A stretch of 64,000 bases of DNA from Karstenula rhodostoma CBS 690.94 (GCA_010093485.1 MU001506.1:62001-126000), one strand, 5' to 3'. Positions 21,301 to 34,442 are shown, counted from the stretch's first letter. The notes: a model not told the origin generated them from the letters alone. Numbers and translations are program-made.

Positions 21301-23901
21301 CTTCTGCCGTTCCTCGAGCACACTCTTGCGGAGGGCAACCAGCAGCAGGCTGTGTACAACGCTCTAGCCAAGATCTACATCGACAGCAACAACAACCCAG
21401 AGAAGTTCCTCCAGGAGAACGACCAGTACGACACTCTGGTTGTCGGTAAATACTGCGAGAAGCGTGACCCGAACCTAGCGTTCATTGCCTATAGCAAGGG
21501 CCAGAACGACCTCGACTTGATCAATGTCACGAACGAGAACTCCATGTTCAAGGCGCAGGCCCGCTACCTTCTCGAGCGTGCTGATGGCGAAGTCTGGGAC
21601 TATGTACTGAGCCCCAACAACATGCACCGCCGTTCCTTGGTCGACCAGGTCACCTCCACTGCGGTCCCCGAATCTACCGATCCCGACAAAGTCAGCATTG
21701 CTGTCAAGGCCTTCATCACAGGCGACATGCCTGCCGAGCTCATCGACCTCCTCGAGAAGATCATCTTGGAACCTTCGACCTTCTCCGACAACCCTTCGCT
21801 CCAGAACCTCTTGATGCTCACAGCCGCCAAGTCCGACCGCGGCCGCATGATGGGTTACATCCACCAGCTCGAGCAGTACACCCCCGAGGACATTGCTCAG
21901 CAATGTATCGAGGTTGGCATGTACGAGGAGGCGTTCGAAATCTACAAGAAACACGAGCAGCATGTCGATGCTGTGAACGTTCTTATTGAGCACATCGTCA
22001 GCATTGACCGCGCTCAAGAATATGCGGATCGTGTCGACCTCCCCGAGGTTTGGAGTCGGGTAGCCAAGGCTCAGCTTGACGGTCTGCGTGTAACAGACTC
22101 CATCGAATCGTACATTCGCGCTAACGACGCTTCAAACTTCTTAGAAGTGATTGAGATCGGCACGCACGCTGGCAAGGACGAGGATCTCATCAAGTTCTTG
22201 AGGATGGCCCGCAAGACCGTTCGCGAAGTTCCCATCGACACGGCATTGGCTTTCTGCTTTGCCCGCACAAATCAATTGCCCGAGCTTGAGGACTTCCTCC
22301 GTGCTACAAACGTTGCCGATGTCGAAGCCTCCGGTGACAAGGCTTACGAGGAGGGTTTCCACGAGGCTGCTAAGATCTTCTACACCAGCATCTCGAACTG
22401 GGCCAAGCTTGCCACCACCTTGGTCCACCTTGAGGACTACCAGGCTGCTGTAGAATGCGCCCGCAAGGCGAACAGCGTCAAGGTCTGGCGTCAAGTCAAC
22501 GAAGCCTGCGTTGCTAAGAAGGAGTTCCGCCTCGCTCAGATTTGCGGTCTGAACCTCATTGTTCACGCCGAAGAGTTGACCGATCTCGTCAAGCAGTATG
22601 AGCGTAATGGCTACTTCGATGAGCTCATTGCTGTGCTGGAGGCTGGTCTTGGTTTGGAGCGTGCTCACATGGTCAGCCAACATCCGCGTACATATTATAT
22701 TTCTATACTGACTTCTCTAGGGAATGTTCACCGAACTCGGCATTGCTCTCACTAAGTACCATTCGGAACGTGTTATGGAGCACCTCCGACTGTTCTGGTC
22801 CAGAATCAATATCCCCAAAATGATTCGTGCCACCGAGGAAGCTCACCTGTGGCCGGAGCTGATCTTCTTATATGTCCACTATGACGAGTGGGACAATGCG
22901 TAAGGTTCCCAGAAATTTTCGTCTCGATTGGCCTCTAACATCTCACCACAGCTCGCTCGCCATGATGGAGCGCGCAGCGGACGCCTGGGAGCACCAGTCG
23001 TTCAAGGACACCATCACCAAGGCCTCCAACGTCGAGATCTACTACCGCGCGCTTGGCTTCTACCTCGAGGAGCAGCCCACTCTTCTTACAGATCTCCTAC
23101 AAGCGCTCACTGCTCGCATCGATGTCAACCGCGTCGTGCGCATGTTCGTCAAGTCGGACAATATTCCCCTGATCAAACCTTTCCTGCTCAGCGTGCAGTC
23201 TCAGAACAAGCGCGAGGTCAACAATGCGCTCAACGACCTTTTGATCGAAGAGGAGGACTACAAGACCCTTCGCGACTCGGTCAACAACTACGACAACTAC
23301 GACGCGATGGAACTCGCCCAGCGTCTCGAGCGACACGACCTGGTCTTCTTCCGCCAGATCGCAGCCAACATCTACCGCAAGAACAAGCGGTGGGAGAAGT
23401 CGATTGCTCTCTCGAAGCAGGACAAGTTATTCAAGGACGCCATCGAGACTTCCGCATTGTCTAGCAAGACCGATGTGGTTGAAGACCTGCTGCGCTACTT
23501 CGTGGACATTGGCAGTCGCGAGTGCTACGTCGGCATGCTCTACGCATGCTACGATCTCATTCGCCCCGACGTTATTCTCGAGATCTCGTGGCGCAACAAC
23601 CTCAACGACTTCACCATGGTATGTAATCTCTTGTGCATCAGGTGTTTCTATTCTAACATGTTCCTAGCCCTACATGATCAACTTCCTCGCGCAACAGGCA
23701 GCAACGATCGAGCTGCTGAAGAAGGACAACGAAGAGCGCAAGCAGCGCGAGGTCTCGCAGCTGAGGAAGGAGGAGGACACGCCCATCCTGGGCTCGCGTC
23801 TTATGCTGACCCAAGGCCCCATCGGCAACGCACCCTCGCCCGGCCCATACCAGCAGCCCAACGGCATTGCGCCGCAGCCCACTGGTTTCCGAGGATTCTA
23901 G
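18347..23901 (+). CDS. CHC1: Clathrin heavy chain
   Basis: Nine exons (18347-18391, 18445-18465, 18533-18559, 18616-18993, 19041-20166, 20294-22671, 22721-22899, 22952-23618, 23668-23901) encode 1684 residues, the usual length. The N-terminal third is the seven-bladed propeller (PASISW...[12 protein letters not shown], then WDVLDG). It is followed by the linker and the helical clathrin repeats that form the leg, containing [14 protein letters not shown] and HYDEWDNA. The C-terminus holds the trimerisation segment ([10 protein letters not shown]) and a Gln/Pro/Gly tail. The very small exons 1-3 at the 5' end are assigned from the [15 protein letters not shown] start and phase. The exon 5/6 acceptor must be AAAG at 20293 to keep frame. 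The protein coats vesicles at the trans-Golgi and plasma membrane (family knowledge). Confidence 0.97.
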
Positions 23902-24373
23902 GTGTTCTGACTTGTGAGCCGGGGTCGAAGGCGATATCTGGACATTGGCTTCATCTACATAGTTTGATGTTTTTGACGGTGATGGCATGCAAAAGTGAAG
24001 TAAACGTGGGGCTGGGTGCATAGGTTTGGAGGGAAAGCAAAGCAGGATGTACTTGTACACGGCGTTTTAGGAATTGCCTTGAGCATGCATGTGCGCTGGG
24101 CGAGCTTGGGGGATCTTCGAGGATTGTATCCTAAGAACTAATTTGTTTGAGTTTGTGAATTTGTGTCTGCGTGTGCGTGTGGGTATGGGTGTGTATGTGG
24201 GGTGTTTGAATGTGTTTGTGTGATGTGATGTGCGATGCTGGTGCTGTGTTCAAAGATGGCTACTGCGCGACAGGCTACGAATGAACTAATTGGACTCGCT
24301 CGGGGGTTTGCTCGTCGTGCTGTGGCGCTGATGAGGCGTGTGGTTCTAGACTGTGTCGAGGGTGGGTTGAGTT

Positions 24374-24402
24374 GGGTGGGGTGGGGTGGGGTGGGGTGGG
24401 GG
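24374..24402 (+). repeat. GGGGT tandem array, potential G-quadruplex
   Basis: Six consecutive GGG/GGGG runs are separated by single T residues (units GTGGG). This satisfies the G3+N1 pattern for a very stable intramolecular quadruplex. It lies about 480 bp after the clathrin stop codon, inside a G/T-rich tract. Confidence 0.7.
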
Positions 24403-27400
24403 TGTTTTAGAGTGCGGTGATAGGTTTAGTTAGTTGGGTGGTGGAAGGTATGAGATTTGTATATAGGGCATTGGGCTGCGTGGGTCTGGTGTGGTTTGGG
24501 TTTTTGCGGTATGGGAGATGTTGGGGTGGACTCGATGGGTTGGCTGGGGTGTGTGTGTCCTAGGGTGATATAATATAGTGTGGGTGGTTTTTGAGCAGGG
24601 ACTGTTGCCGTGTGTGTTGAGGGTGGAGGGAGGGGGTTGGGGTCTGGAATACTGCTGTGTAGATCAAGGATACATGATATATGGGTTTTAAAAGCGGTTA
24701 TGTGTATTTAGACGCGTGTGGGTGTTTTAGTGTGGTGGTGAGATTATTTATGTGGGTTGGTGGTGTACGGTATCTAAGATATATATGAGAACTACACTTT
24801 CGTTAAAGTCGCCGCAAGACGCGTCACACGAAAGTTTTACCAGGAGTATCGAACAGCCCTGGGTAAATCTTCATTACTAGAGCGTGTGTTTTCTTTATTC
24901 ATAGGGTTATATTGTCAACAATCCGCGCTCTTTTCAGCGCTAACGAGTTGTACTAGGATCCATCATTTGTTGTCGCAGGCATTGATTTCGTTCCAACACG
25001 CCGTTTCTATACCTGTGGAATGGAAAGAAGGGATCAGTCTGTACTGAACGCTGCAGCATCTTTCTCGCCCCTTGCAGCATTGCGAAGTGTAGGAGCTGCC
25101 GTAGCCGGCCAATCAGAAGGACAGCGCCATGTAGTTTTTGGGAATGCGCTGGGTTACGACTGAGTGGAAGACTGCGAAGTATTGAATAAGAACAAAATGA
25201 GTCACGATGTTAGGTGTTGTGGGCTTAGTCTGGGGTGTGGGACGGCTGTGAGGTTGAGGCGGTTTCTATAGTGAGCTTTGTTGTGGGTGTTCCACCAGCT
25301 TTTCTATAGAATATCCGTGAGCGGGTTAGGATGCTGAGTTTTGGACATGCCTCGTATACTGTGCAGGATAGTCTGGCTCGCTCGTATTTTCAACAGGGGA
25401 GACGTAGCCCGTATAGAGCACGCCGGGGTAGGTGACGCTGAATCACACAAGATGGAATGCATTTCAGACCATAAACATTGGAGAATGTGCATCATCGCAG
25501 ACCTAGCTCTAGGTCACAATACAGCGCTGATGTAGTCTATATTATTCATTCATGACTAGATATTGCTTTTAAAGAGGGAACGACTGGTGGCGTATCTATA
25601 CGTGATTTTGACGGATGAATTTGATGGATGAGCTGAGCAGGGAGTCTTGCAAGCCGATTTTACCTTGGATATACCACTACCAGGAAGATCGGTAGTGCAT
25701 ACGACTGACCAGCCCCCCGAACGTTTGGAATTGCGATGATGGGGATGCGTATGTTACAGATCACCTTGGAGTTGGATTACTGTGGTAGGGAATACGTCTT
25801 AATACGGGAACGGGGATTACTCGAGAAGATGCGCGTGGAGAGATGGATTGAAGAGGTACTTGGGGAAGACTTACACTAGAAAAACATGGTGAAAGTTTCA
25901 ATGTAGTATTTTCTGGTTACGAGTACAGCATCTATCTAGCTATGTGGAGGATTGCGCCTCGCCAGTTGAAAGGCTGCGAAAGATAGTAGTCTATCTAGCA
26001 CCAGAGTGAAGAGATCCAGAGTCGACCGCGCTTTCAGCACCAGTTGAGGGCTCCTCGCCTTGGGGAAAGACTTCTTCAAGGCTGGAACCTCAAGCTCAGG
26101 AGTTTTAGAGAGTGGGCCAGCATATCGTTATGATCGTGCATCTAGGTCTTCTAGGTACCCTTTCCCCCTTCTCGAAGTGTTTGGCAGGCTCCCGAAGAAC
26201 GGACAAGTAGATCGTAAGGAGCCGACTCCCTGCTCGACCTGAGCAAACACTTACGTATCTGATGCGGTAGTCTCGTTTCTATCTCGAACGCCTTAATAGG
26301 GCCAAAGAAGTGAATGGAGCAGAAAAGCAGACGGCAAGAGGCTACGAAAGGATAGAAAAGCACCTGCGCTTTCTTATACAGATGATGTCTGGTGTCCACT
26401 TCGGGCTTAGCGCCATGCGAGTACAGCTGGTCACCACGGATCACGTGCAAGGAGACTTGTCCAGGTGCCCAGGTGCAGATACAGCCGGTAAGCAGGGCAA
26501 CTGAATAGTTTGATGGCGGCGTCGGGGAGTACAACGTTGTCTAAGTGTATCCACGCATAGGTATTGTTCACCGAGTGGTTGTGTGAAGCGGACGAAGAGG
26601 TGCGCACCGAAATTTCGGAGTATCCCGACTTTTGTGCTAGAACAGTAATCAGCGACACGCCCGTGAGCGACGGCAATCCCTTTGGGAAAGTTCCGTGCAT
26701 GCAATATCCAGAGTTCCGCATCCCGCCAAGCATCCAACGAAACACCAACACGCTCTCCCACGCCCAACAACTGATAACGAGTCTTGCATACGCTGGCCCA
26801 GGGCGATGGGTCCGCAGGTAAAACACGGTTGGGTTTGCACCTTGGATGCTCCGGAGGGTGATTGAGTCGCGGTGGCTTGGTATTGCGTCTTGGTGTTTCT
26901 TGATGGAGGGGGATGTGGGGTAGGTGTTTTAAGCTACGCGATGTATGCGGCGCGAGGCTCTGCGCCAGGCACGGACAGACGATCTCCGCCAAGACGGCTG
27001 CCGCTGCTCGGCGGACTCTTGGGTGCGGACCAGAGCGTCAGATGCCGCGAGTTCTATACGTTTGGTACTGCAGGTAGCGAGGCGGGTGGAGCGGGCGGCT
27101 GTCAGAGCGGTTATGCGGTTCTAAGGAGATGTGGATGGGATGGGATCTGCGTGGTGTGGTGGGTGGAGTTGTGATGGTTGCGGGTCGAACGTAGATGCAC
27201 GCTACCGACTGTATAGTTCCGCCCGAGCCACGTATAGTTCTGGATGTTGGAGCTTCCACTGTCCGACACGGACTACGTGTTCTGAGACTTGGACTTGGAG
27301 TACCATGAGTCTGCAAACGTTCAAGATGAGCCTGGTCGCGCCGGTGGGGGTCCAGAGGGGCGATGCACGAGTTGCAGCGCTGGGGGCGAGCACTTTGTGT

Positions 27401-27863
27401 GTTTACAGTGTGGACCCCGCCCGATGCCCAGCGCTTGAATGTTTCGCCGGCCGACAGCGATGGCGTAGGTAGGGGCATGCAGGGGGGCACCGAGCTTCGG
27501 CGACATCTCGCGCCCCCACGATTCCTCCGAAGCGTGTCCATGGCGTGAGTGATGGCCCGTGGATCTGGGGTCGAACGATGGCATGTGCTGGGGGGATGCA
27601 AAGAAAAGAGACGGGAAATACAGGGCGTCGTGCCCGTCTTTCGGCTATGTTGTCGTCTGGAGAGGGCAGTGTCATGAGACGGGCAGCCGAAGCAAAGCGC
27701 CGCTCCGTTCTCCCGCGGTGCCGAGCTAGAGGCATGTGTCGCGGATAACAGCAGGCAGTGGGCTATCTGGGGGGCATGAGCATGAGCATGAGCATGAGGC
27801 ATGGGCATGGGCGTGGCATTGGCACCGAGGCCTCGGGGTAGTGCAGGGCGGGCTGGGCTGGCG

Positions 27864-27899
27864 GTGAGCAGTGAGCAGTGAGCAGTGAGCAGTGAGCAG
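27864..27899 (+). repeat. Tandem 7-bp repeat (GTGAGCA)x5
   Basis: Five perfect head-to-tail copies of GTGAGCA, preceded about 90 bp upstream by an imperfect GCATGA array. It is a simple microsatellite within the noncoding region upstream of the pyruvate carboxylase gene. Confidence 0.85.
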
Positions 27900-28438
27900 C
27901 ACGCGTCCGGGGGAATGTGAAGCAGAGATGCACACGGCGGGCAGAGACTGCAGCAAGGCGCGTCGCAGAGCCAGAGACGGCGGCGGCGTGGGGGCGTTTC
28001 GGGGCCTTGGCCCACGGCGGGCTTCGGTGTGTGTGCAATAACTGTTGGCATTGGCACCGTGTTCTGAGGGGCTGTTGGAGGCTGCCCAGGCGTGCTGCGA
28101 CGCGGGGAGTGGAGCGCGCGGCTTATCGATTTGCGTATGGCAGCTTGGAGGGGCAGCCAGGGCAGCCAGGGCAGCCAGGGAAGCTCCAACCATGGCAGGA
28201 CCCGCCCGCCGCCCGCCGCCCACCAGCAGCAGCTCTCTTGCTTTTGCGGGCCTGCAGAGTGGACGAGTCCGGCGTCACCAGCGTCGAAGCGGCTTGGTGC
28301 TGGCTTGTGGACTCTCGACCCTTAGCACGCTGCGTTCAGACTCACCACTGACTGGCCCGATACCGATACCGCCCACTATATATCACCGCGCGCCCGCGGC
28401 CACCAACCTGCCCAGCAATCCCTCTCTCTTCCTCCCAT

Positions 28439-28492
28439 CCCCCCCCCCCCCCCCCCCCCCCCCCNNNNNNNNNNNNNNNNNNNNNNNNNNNN
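28439..28492. other. Poly-C run followed by assembly gap
   Basis: A run of 26 C residues leads directly into 28 N residues (28465-28492). The gap lies 12 bp before the pyruvate carboxylase start codon, so the true 5' leader there is unknown. The gap length may be nominal. Confidence 0.95.
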
Positions 28493-28504
28493 CAGCCGCC
28501 CGCC

Positions 28505-31500
28505 ATGACTACGCTGGCCGTCGACAAGAACGCGGCGGCGTCGGCCATTGACGAGAGCGAGTTCGACGACGAGCACGGCGAGCATGGCGAGCACCACCCG
28601 CACCGCAACTCGGTGCACCACCGCCTGCGTGCGAACAGCTCCATCATGCAGCTCAAGAAGCTCATGGGTAAGCCACACACCAATCGACCGCCAACACGTC
28701 CCTAACAGCACCCCCAGTCGCCAACAGAGGAGAGATCCCCATCCGCATCTTCCGGACGGCCCACGAGCTGTCGCTGCACACCGTGGCCATCTACAGCCAT
28801 GAGGACCGCCTCAGCATGCACCGCCAAAAGGCCGACGAGGCCTACGAGATCGGCCACCGCGGCCAGTACACGCCCGTCGGCGCCTACCTGGCCAGCGACG
28901 AGATTGTCAAGATCGCCGTCGAGCACCAGGTCAACATGATCCACCCGGGCTACGGCTTCCTGTCCGAGAACGCAGAGTTTGCGCGCAAGGTCGAAAAGGC
29001 CGGCCTGATTGTGAGTCGCTTCACTTTGTTTATGCCATGACGACCGACCGCCGGGGGTGCGCCGCTGTGCACGCTCATTTGTTGATCCGCCGAGCTCTGG
29101 CGGGGCAGCCGCGACCGTGCTCCTGCCGTGGGCCAGCAGCCCATCCGCGGCCATCACGGGACGGGCGCCCCCACCAGTCCGCACTATTACTGCAACTCCA
29201 ATTGCGCGCATCAACGCTGACGTGTGATGGACAGTTTATTGGCCCCTCGCCCGAAACCATTGATGCCCTTGGCGACAAGGTCTCCGCCCGCCGACTCGCC
29301 ATCAAGTGCAACGTGCCCGTCGTGCCCGGCACCCCCGACCCCGTCGAGAAGTACGAGGATGTGAAGACCTTCACCGATGAATTTGGCTTCCCCATCATCA
29401 TCAAGGCCGCATTCGGCGGTGGCGGCCGCGGTATGCGTGTCGTCCGCGAGCAGGCCTCGCTGAAGGATGCTTTTGAGCGAGCGACATCCGAGGCCAAGTC
29501 TGCCTTCGGCAACGGCACCGTCTTCGTCGAGCGCTTCCTCGACAAGCCCAAGCACATCGAGGTGCAGCTGCTCGGTGACAACTACGGCAACGTCGTGCAC
29601 CTCTACGAGCGTGACTGCAGTGTGCAGCGTCGCCACCAGAAGGTCGTTGAGATTGCGCCGGCCAAGGACCTCCCGGAGAAGACCCGTGATGCCATTCTCA
29701 ACGATGCCGTCCGCCTTGCCCAGTCGGTCAACTACCGCAATGCTGGTACCGCCGAGTTCTTGGTCGACCAGCAGAACCGCTACTACTTCATCGAGATTAA
29801 CCCTCGAATGTAAGTCTCTTGAGCCGAGCCGGCCAATTGCACCGCTGACATTCCCCACCAGTCAAGTCGAGCACACCATCACAGAGGAAGTCACCGGCAT
29901 CGATATCGTTGCTGCGCAGATCCAGATTGCCGCGGGTGCCTCGCTCGAGCAGCTTGGCCTGACCCAAGACCACATCTCCACTCGTGGCTTTGCCTTCCAG
30001 TGCCGTATCACCACGGAAGATCCCGCCAACGGCTTCTCTCCTGACACCGGAAAAATGTGAGTATATACCCACCATCACCTTCACGGGAGCTAACCCCATC
30101 CAGAGAAGTGTACAGATCCTGTGGCGGGAATGGTGTACGTCTCGATGGAGGCAACGGTTTTGCCGGTGCCATTATCACTCCTCGTAAGTCTTTACATCCC
30201 ATGCAGTCCACGGAGATAGGCTTAAGCGTTTCGGCCTGTGCGTGGCCTATCCTGGGGTAACACAGTGCACTCAAAACTCCCACTTTGGGGTAATACAGCG
30301 CATCAAAGAACCCCGTGCTGATTTGACTATCCATCTTGATCATGTTGCTAACCCCGCGATCAGACTACGACTCCATGTTGGTCAAGTGCTCGTGCCGTGG
30401 TTCCACATACGAGATTGTCCGCCGAAAGATGCTTCGTTCGCTCGTCGAGTTCCGTATCCGTGGTGTAAAGACCAACATCCCCTTCCTGCTCAAGCTCCTC
30501 ACACATCCTACTTTCATCGACGGAGCCTGCTGGACGACCTTCATCGACGACACTCCCTCGCTCTTCAACCTCATCGGCTCCCAGAACCGTGCTCAGAAGC
30601 TGCTCGCGTACCTCGGAGAGCTTGCCGTCAACGGCAGCCAGGTTAAGGGTCAGATTGGCGAGCCCAAGTTCAAGGGCGAGATCAAAGTTCCTGCCATCAT
30701 CGACAGGCATGGCAACAAGGTCGACACCTCTGCGCCCGCAACCAAGGGTTGGCGCAGCGTCATCCTTGAGCAGGGCCCCGAGGGCTTTGCCAAGGCTGTC
30801 CGCGCGAACAAGGTACGTGACTACTCAATGCTTGTCAATACTCTTGTCCACGTATTAATCGAGGTTTCAGGGCTGTTTGATTATGGATACCACATGGCGC
30901 GATGCCCACCAATCTCTTCTCGCCACTCGTGTCCGAACTGTCGACTTGCTTGGCATCGCGAAGGAGACTAGCCACGCCTACGCCAACGCCTGGGCTCTCG
31001 AGTGCTGGGGTGGAGCAACCTTCGATGTTGCCATGCGCTTCTTGTACGAGGACCCATGGGAGAGGCTCCGCAAGATGAGGAAGCTCATACCCAACATTCC
31101 GTTCCAGATGCTTCTTCGTGGAGCCAACGGTGTGGCCTACTCTTCGCTTCCCGACAACGCCATCTACCATTTCTGCGAGCAAGCGAAAAAGAACGGTATA
31201 GATATCTTCCGTGTCTTCGATGCGCTCAACGATGTTGAGCAGCTCGAGGTCGGTATCAAGGCTGTCCTCAAGGCCGGTGGTGTTGCTGAGGGTACCGTCT
31301 GCTACAGTGGCGACATGTTGAACCCCAAGAAGAAGTACAACCTTGAGTACTATCTTGATGTCGTGGATAAGATCGTTGCCATGGGGGCGACAATTTTGGG
31401 TATCAAGGATAGTGAGTCATCTCTGGCTTACCTGTTATGCCGAAGTTAGAACTAACATTTTCCAGTGGCTGGTGTGCTCAAGCCCCGCGCTGCCACCCTG

Positions 31501-32824
31501 CTTGTTGGTGCCATCCGCAAGAAGTACCCCGACCTTCCGATCCACGTGCACACCCACGACTCTGCCGGAACCGGTGTAGCCTCCATGGTTGCTTGCGCCC
31601 AGGCCGGAGCTGACGCTGTTGATGCCGCCATCGACAGCATGTCCGGCATGACCTCCCAGCCCAGTGTTGGCGCCATCCTCGCCTCTCTAGAGGGTACTGA
31701 CTTCGAGACTGGACTCGATGTTCACCAGATCCGCAGCCTTGACTCCTACTGGGCTCAGCTCCGTCTTCTCTACTCTCCTTTCGAGGCTGGTCTCACTGGC
31801 CCCGACCCCGAAGTGTACGAGCACGAGATCCCCGGTGGCCAGCTCACCAACCTCATCTTCCAGGCCTCGCAGCAAGGTCTCGGTGAGCAGTGGGCGCAGA
31901 CCAAGAAGGCCTACGAGGAGGCAAACGACCTCCTCGGCGACATCGTCAAGGTCACACCCACATCCAAGGTCGTTGGAGATTTGGCCCAGTTCATGGTGTC
32001 TAACGGCCTCTCCCACGACGAAGTTCTCGCCAAGGCTGACCAGCTCGACTTCCCGTCGTCAGTCCTCGAATTCTTCGAGGGTCTTATGGGCCAGCCCTAC
32101 GGTGGATTCCCCGAGCCTCTGCGCTCCCAGGCTCTTCGTGACCGCCGGAAGATGAACAAGCGTCCCGGTCTCTACCTCGAGCCTATTGATCTCGCCAAGA
32201 TCAAATCCGACCTCAAGGCGAAGTGGGGCGATGCTACAGAGTGTGATGTTGCTTCGTACGCCATGTACCCCAAGGTCTTCGACGAGTACAAGAAGTGGAC
32301 TTCCAAGTACGGTGATCTCTCCGTTCTCCCGACCCGCTACTTCCTCGCCCGACCCGAGGTGGGCGAAGAGTTCCACGTCGAGCTCGAGAAGGGCAAGGTG
32401 CTCATCATGAGGCTCCTTGCCATCGGCCCGCTTTCCGAACAGACTGGTCTCCGTGAGGTCTTCTACGAGATGAACGGTGAGACCCGTGTCGTCACTGTTG
32501 AGGACCAGCACGCCGCCATCGAGAACGTCCGGAGAGCCAAGGCCGACCCCACCGACACTAGCCAGGTCGGCTCGCCTATGTCTGGTGTGCTTGTCGAGGT
32601 CCGTGTCAAGGATGGCAGCGATGTCATGAAGGGCGACCCTATCGCTGTTCTCAGCGCCATGAAGATGGTGAGTTACATGATGAGATACTTCAAGTGTTTA
32701 GATGCTAACAATGTCCCAGGAAATGGTCATCTCCGCACCCCACTCCGGCAAGATCGACGGCCTCTCGGTCCGCGAAGGCGACTCTGTCGACTCTGGCGAC
32801 CTTGTCTGCAAGCTCGTCAAGTGA
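28505..32824 (+). CDS. PYC: Pyruvate carboxylase
   Basis: Nine exons (28505-28667, 28718-29010, 29235-29809, 29862-30056, 30104-30183, 30364-30812, 30871-31411, 31466-32667, 32720-32824) encode 1200 residues, the normal length. The order is: biotin carboxylase from about residue 55 ([16 protein letters not shown]-grasp [22 protein letters not shown]-like QCRITTEDP); carboxyltransferase ([26 protein letters not shown], metal-binding HVHTHDSAG); the PYC/OADA conserved domain; and the C-terminal biotinyl domain with SAMKMEMV, biotin on K1165. The N-terminal extension (an acidic/His-rich stretch of about 50 residues) is not a mitochondrial presequence, fitting the cytosolic fungal enzyme. It converts pyruvate, bicarbonate and ATP to oxaloacetate. 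The start follows the assembly gap by 12 bp. Confidence 0.97.
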
Positions 32825-34442
32825 AACACTGCACTGTAAACTTGAACTCTTCAATATTTACTGCGTTAGTGTTTTGACTAGACGGGTTGCTGGTTCGGCG
32901 TGCGCACGCAAGGGCGATTGAGCCCGCGGCAACATATCACCCCGCCGGAACCGGCTTGCGAGGCGAGCTCAAAATTGGTGTCTGTAGATGTCATCTTGGA
33001 GTTATAGTGCTTAACGACCTGTATGAAATGATATGGTGGCTATGGTCAAGATGAGATGTAGTTTTGAATGAATAACTTTAATGCAATACGATGGATGGAC
33101 GCCGGGTTCATATATGACGCGAAGTGCGGGCTGTATACATGTTGCTGCAAGTGTCGTACGATTGACGTTTGGGCTCTGCGGGCCGGAGCGAGGTAGACCC
33201 ATCCCATGTCGGCGCTAGGATGGTGGTGTAGGTAGCCCCCACCATCGTGACGTTGGGAATACGGGTGACACGTGAGGGGTCTTGATCACTTGTTGAGTTT
33301 CGTTTCGTCCATGTCAACAAGGCACGAAGCCTCAATCCGAGGTTCACAGCGTGTGAGTCTGGGGAGTGCACCTCGGGGCTAAGATTGCAGTGCAGACAGC
33401 TGTTTATTGGTTGTGATTAAAAGTGGCTTACTGGTGATGTTTTAGTGCAGTTCAATGACTGGGGGAGGGGATTGTGGGGAGGTGCGGGAAGATTTGGTTC
33501 ACCGGAAGTACTAGGGTGTTGTGCGGCTGATTTCGTGGGGGAGGACTGCGAGGAGAGGCTGGAGATTGCAGTGCTGGTGCACGACGTGTTTCATTCAGGT
33601 CTGGAAAACGCAAGCCTCTTCGACTTGGCATGGGGTTGGTCATTTGGTATGGCGTGCATGGGGATACGTGCTGGGACTGGAGATCGACATGGGATGTGCG
33701 ATGTTTTACCCAGGTAATGCATTTGTAGTATAGGATAGTTTGGTGAGTAAGTGGACGGAGACCTGCGCGCTTGCTGGGAAGGTTGTAAGATTGGTGGATT
33801 AAGCGTAGGGAGGACTTCTTGTTTGCGACGAGGGCGGTGGGATGTTTAGGCAGCACCCGTGAGCTCACCGGACGGTGTTAGTGCCGTCCAATCAGTGAGT
33901 GGGGAGGGGGACTGCTCGTCGGGGCTAAGATTGCAATGCAAGTCATACAAGGCTGCGAGTCGGTTCATGCGGTGTAGCCTTCCCTCACCGGAATGTATAG
34001 TATGAACCAATCAAAACGGTGGGTATACGGTTCAACTGCTCGCGGAGGCTAAAATTGCAGTGCAAATCCATTTTAGGGCATATAGCAGGAAGAACTACGA
34101 AGAGCTGGGGAGACCTTGAGGCTAAAATGTTCGTGATTGGACGTTTTAATCATCCAAGTCGCCAAATGCACCTTGCAGGTCGATTCTCTTTCGCTGTGGC
34201 TGGCAGTATCTGCCATTTACCGGTAGATCTCCTAGTCTCATCACTAGAGACCAAGCGCATGCCTTGAATAATATTAGTGTTGATTATGGACGTAAAGAGC
34301 GCAGTTCATAAGGCGGTAAAGATATCCGTGGAGATTTGTGATTGGAGAACTTGACTAAACCATTGATTGTGAGTTGAGACAGGCGGGCGCGGAGAAGATT
34401 TCTACCGGATGGGGAGTGACTCGGACTCGAGGGCTTGATAGT
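32825..34442. other. Intergenic with degenerate repeats
   Basis: This is gene-free. It contains the GGCTAARATTGCARTGCA repeats described separately and a hairpin at 33870-33889 (arms GGACGG/CCGTCC, loop TGTTAGTG). CCAAT boxes are present in two of the repeat units. It ends with the GGCTTGATAGT direct repeat that begins the small element copy B. Confidence 0.5.
33375..34067 (+). repeat. Three spaced degenerate repeats, core GGCTAARATTGCARTGCA
   Basis: Cores occur at about 33375-33394, 33921-33941 and 34049-34066. The last two sit in longer similar units of about 86 bp that share CTCACCGGA at the left, CCAATCA in the middle and ACTGCTCG just before the core. These lie about 120 bp apart. The first copy shares only GGGGAG...CTCGGGGCTAAGATTGCAGTGCA. 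No coding function is visible. Confidence 0.6.

Larger units (their letters stand above)
23902..28438. other. Long gene-free region
   Basis: About 4.5 kb without a recognisable gene. The first kilobase (24100-24770) is strongly G/T-rich on the plus strand, with TGTG runs and a G-run array. 24800-27000 has mixed composition with frames under 190 codons and no domain. 27200-28400 is GC-rich, with microsatellite-like repeats (GCATGA units at 27774-27800, GTGAGCA units at 27864-27899, GGGCAGCCA units near 28152-28180), and probably belongs to the pyruvate carboxylase promoter and leader. Confidence 0.5.

Noticed and set aside
26441..26992. 183-codon minus-strand frame in the gene-free region
   Set aside because: No domain, no supporting exons, and an overlapping frame of similar length.
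27864..27899. Possible CRISPR-like array
   Set aside because: Units of 7 bp with no spacers; a eukaryotic microsatellite.
27038..28189. 383-codon minus-strand frame upstream of pyruvate carboxylase
   Set aside because: Made of Pro/Ser/His/Arg low complexity over microsatellite repeats, with no recognisable family or splice pattern.
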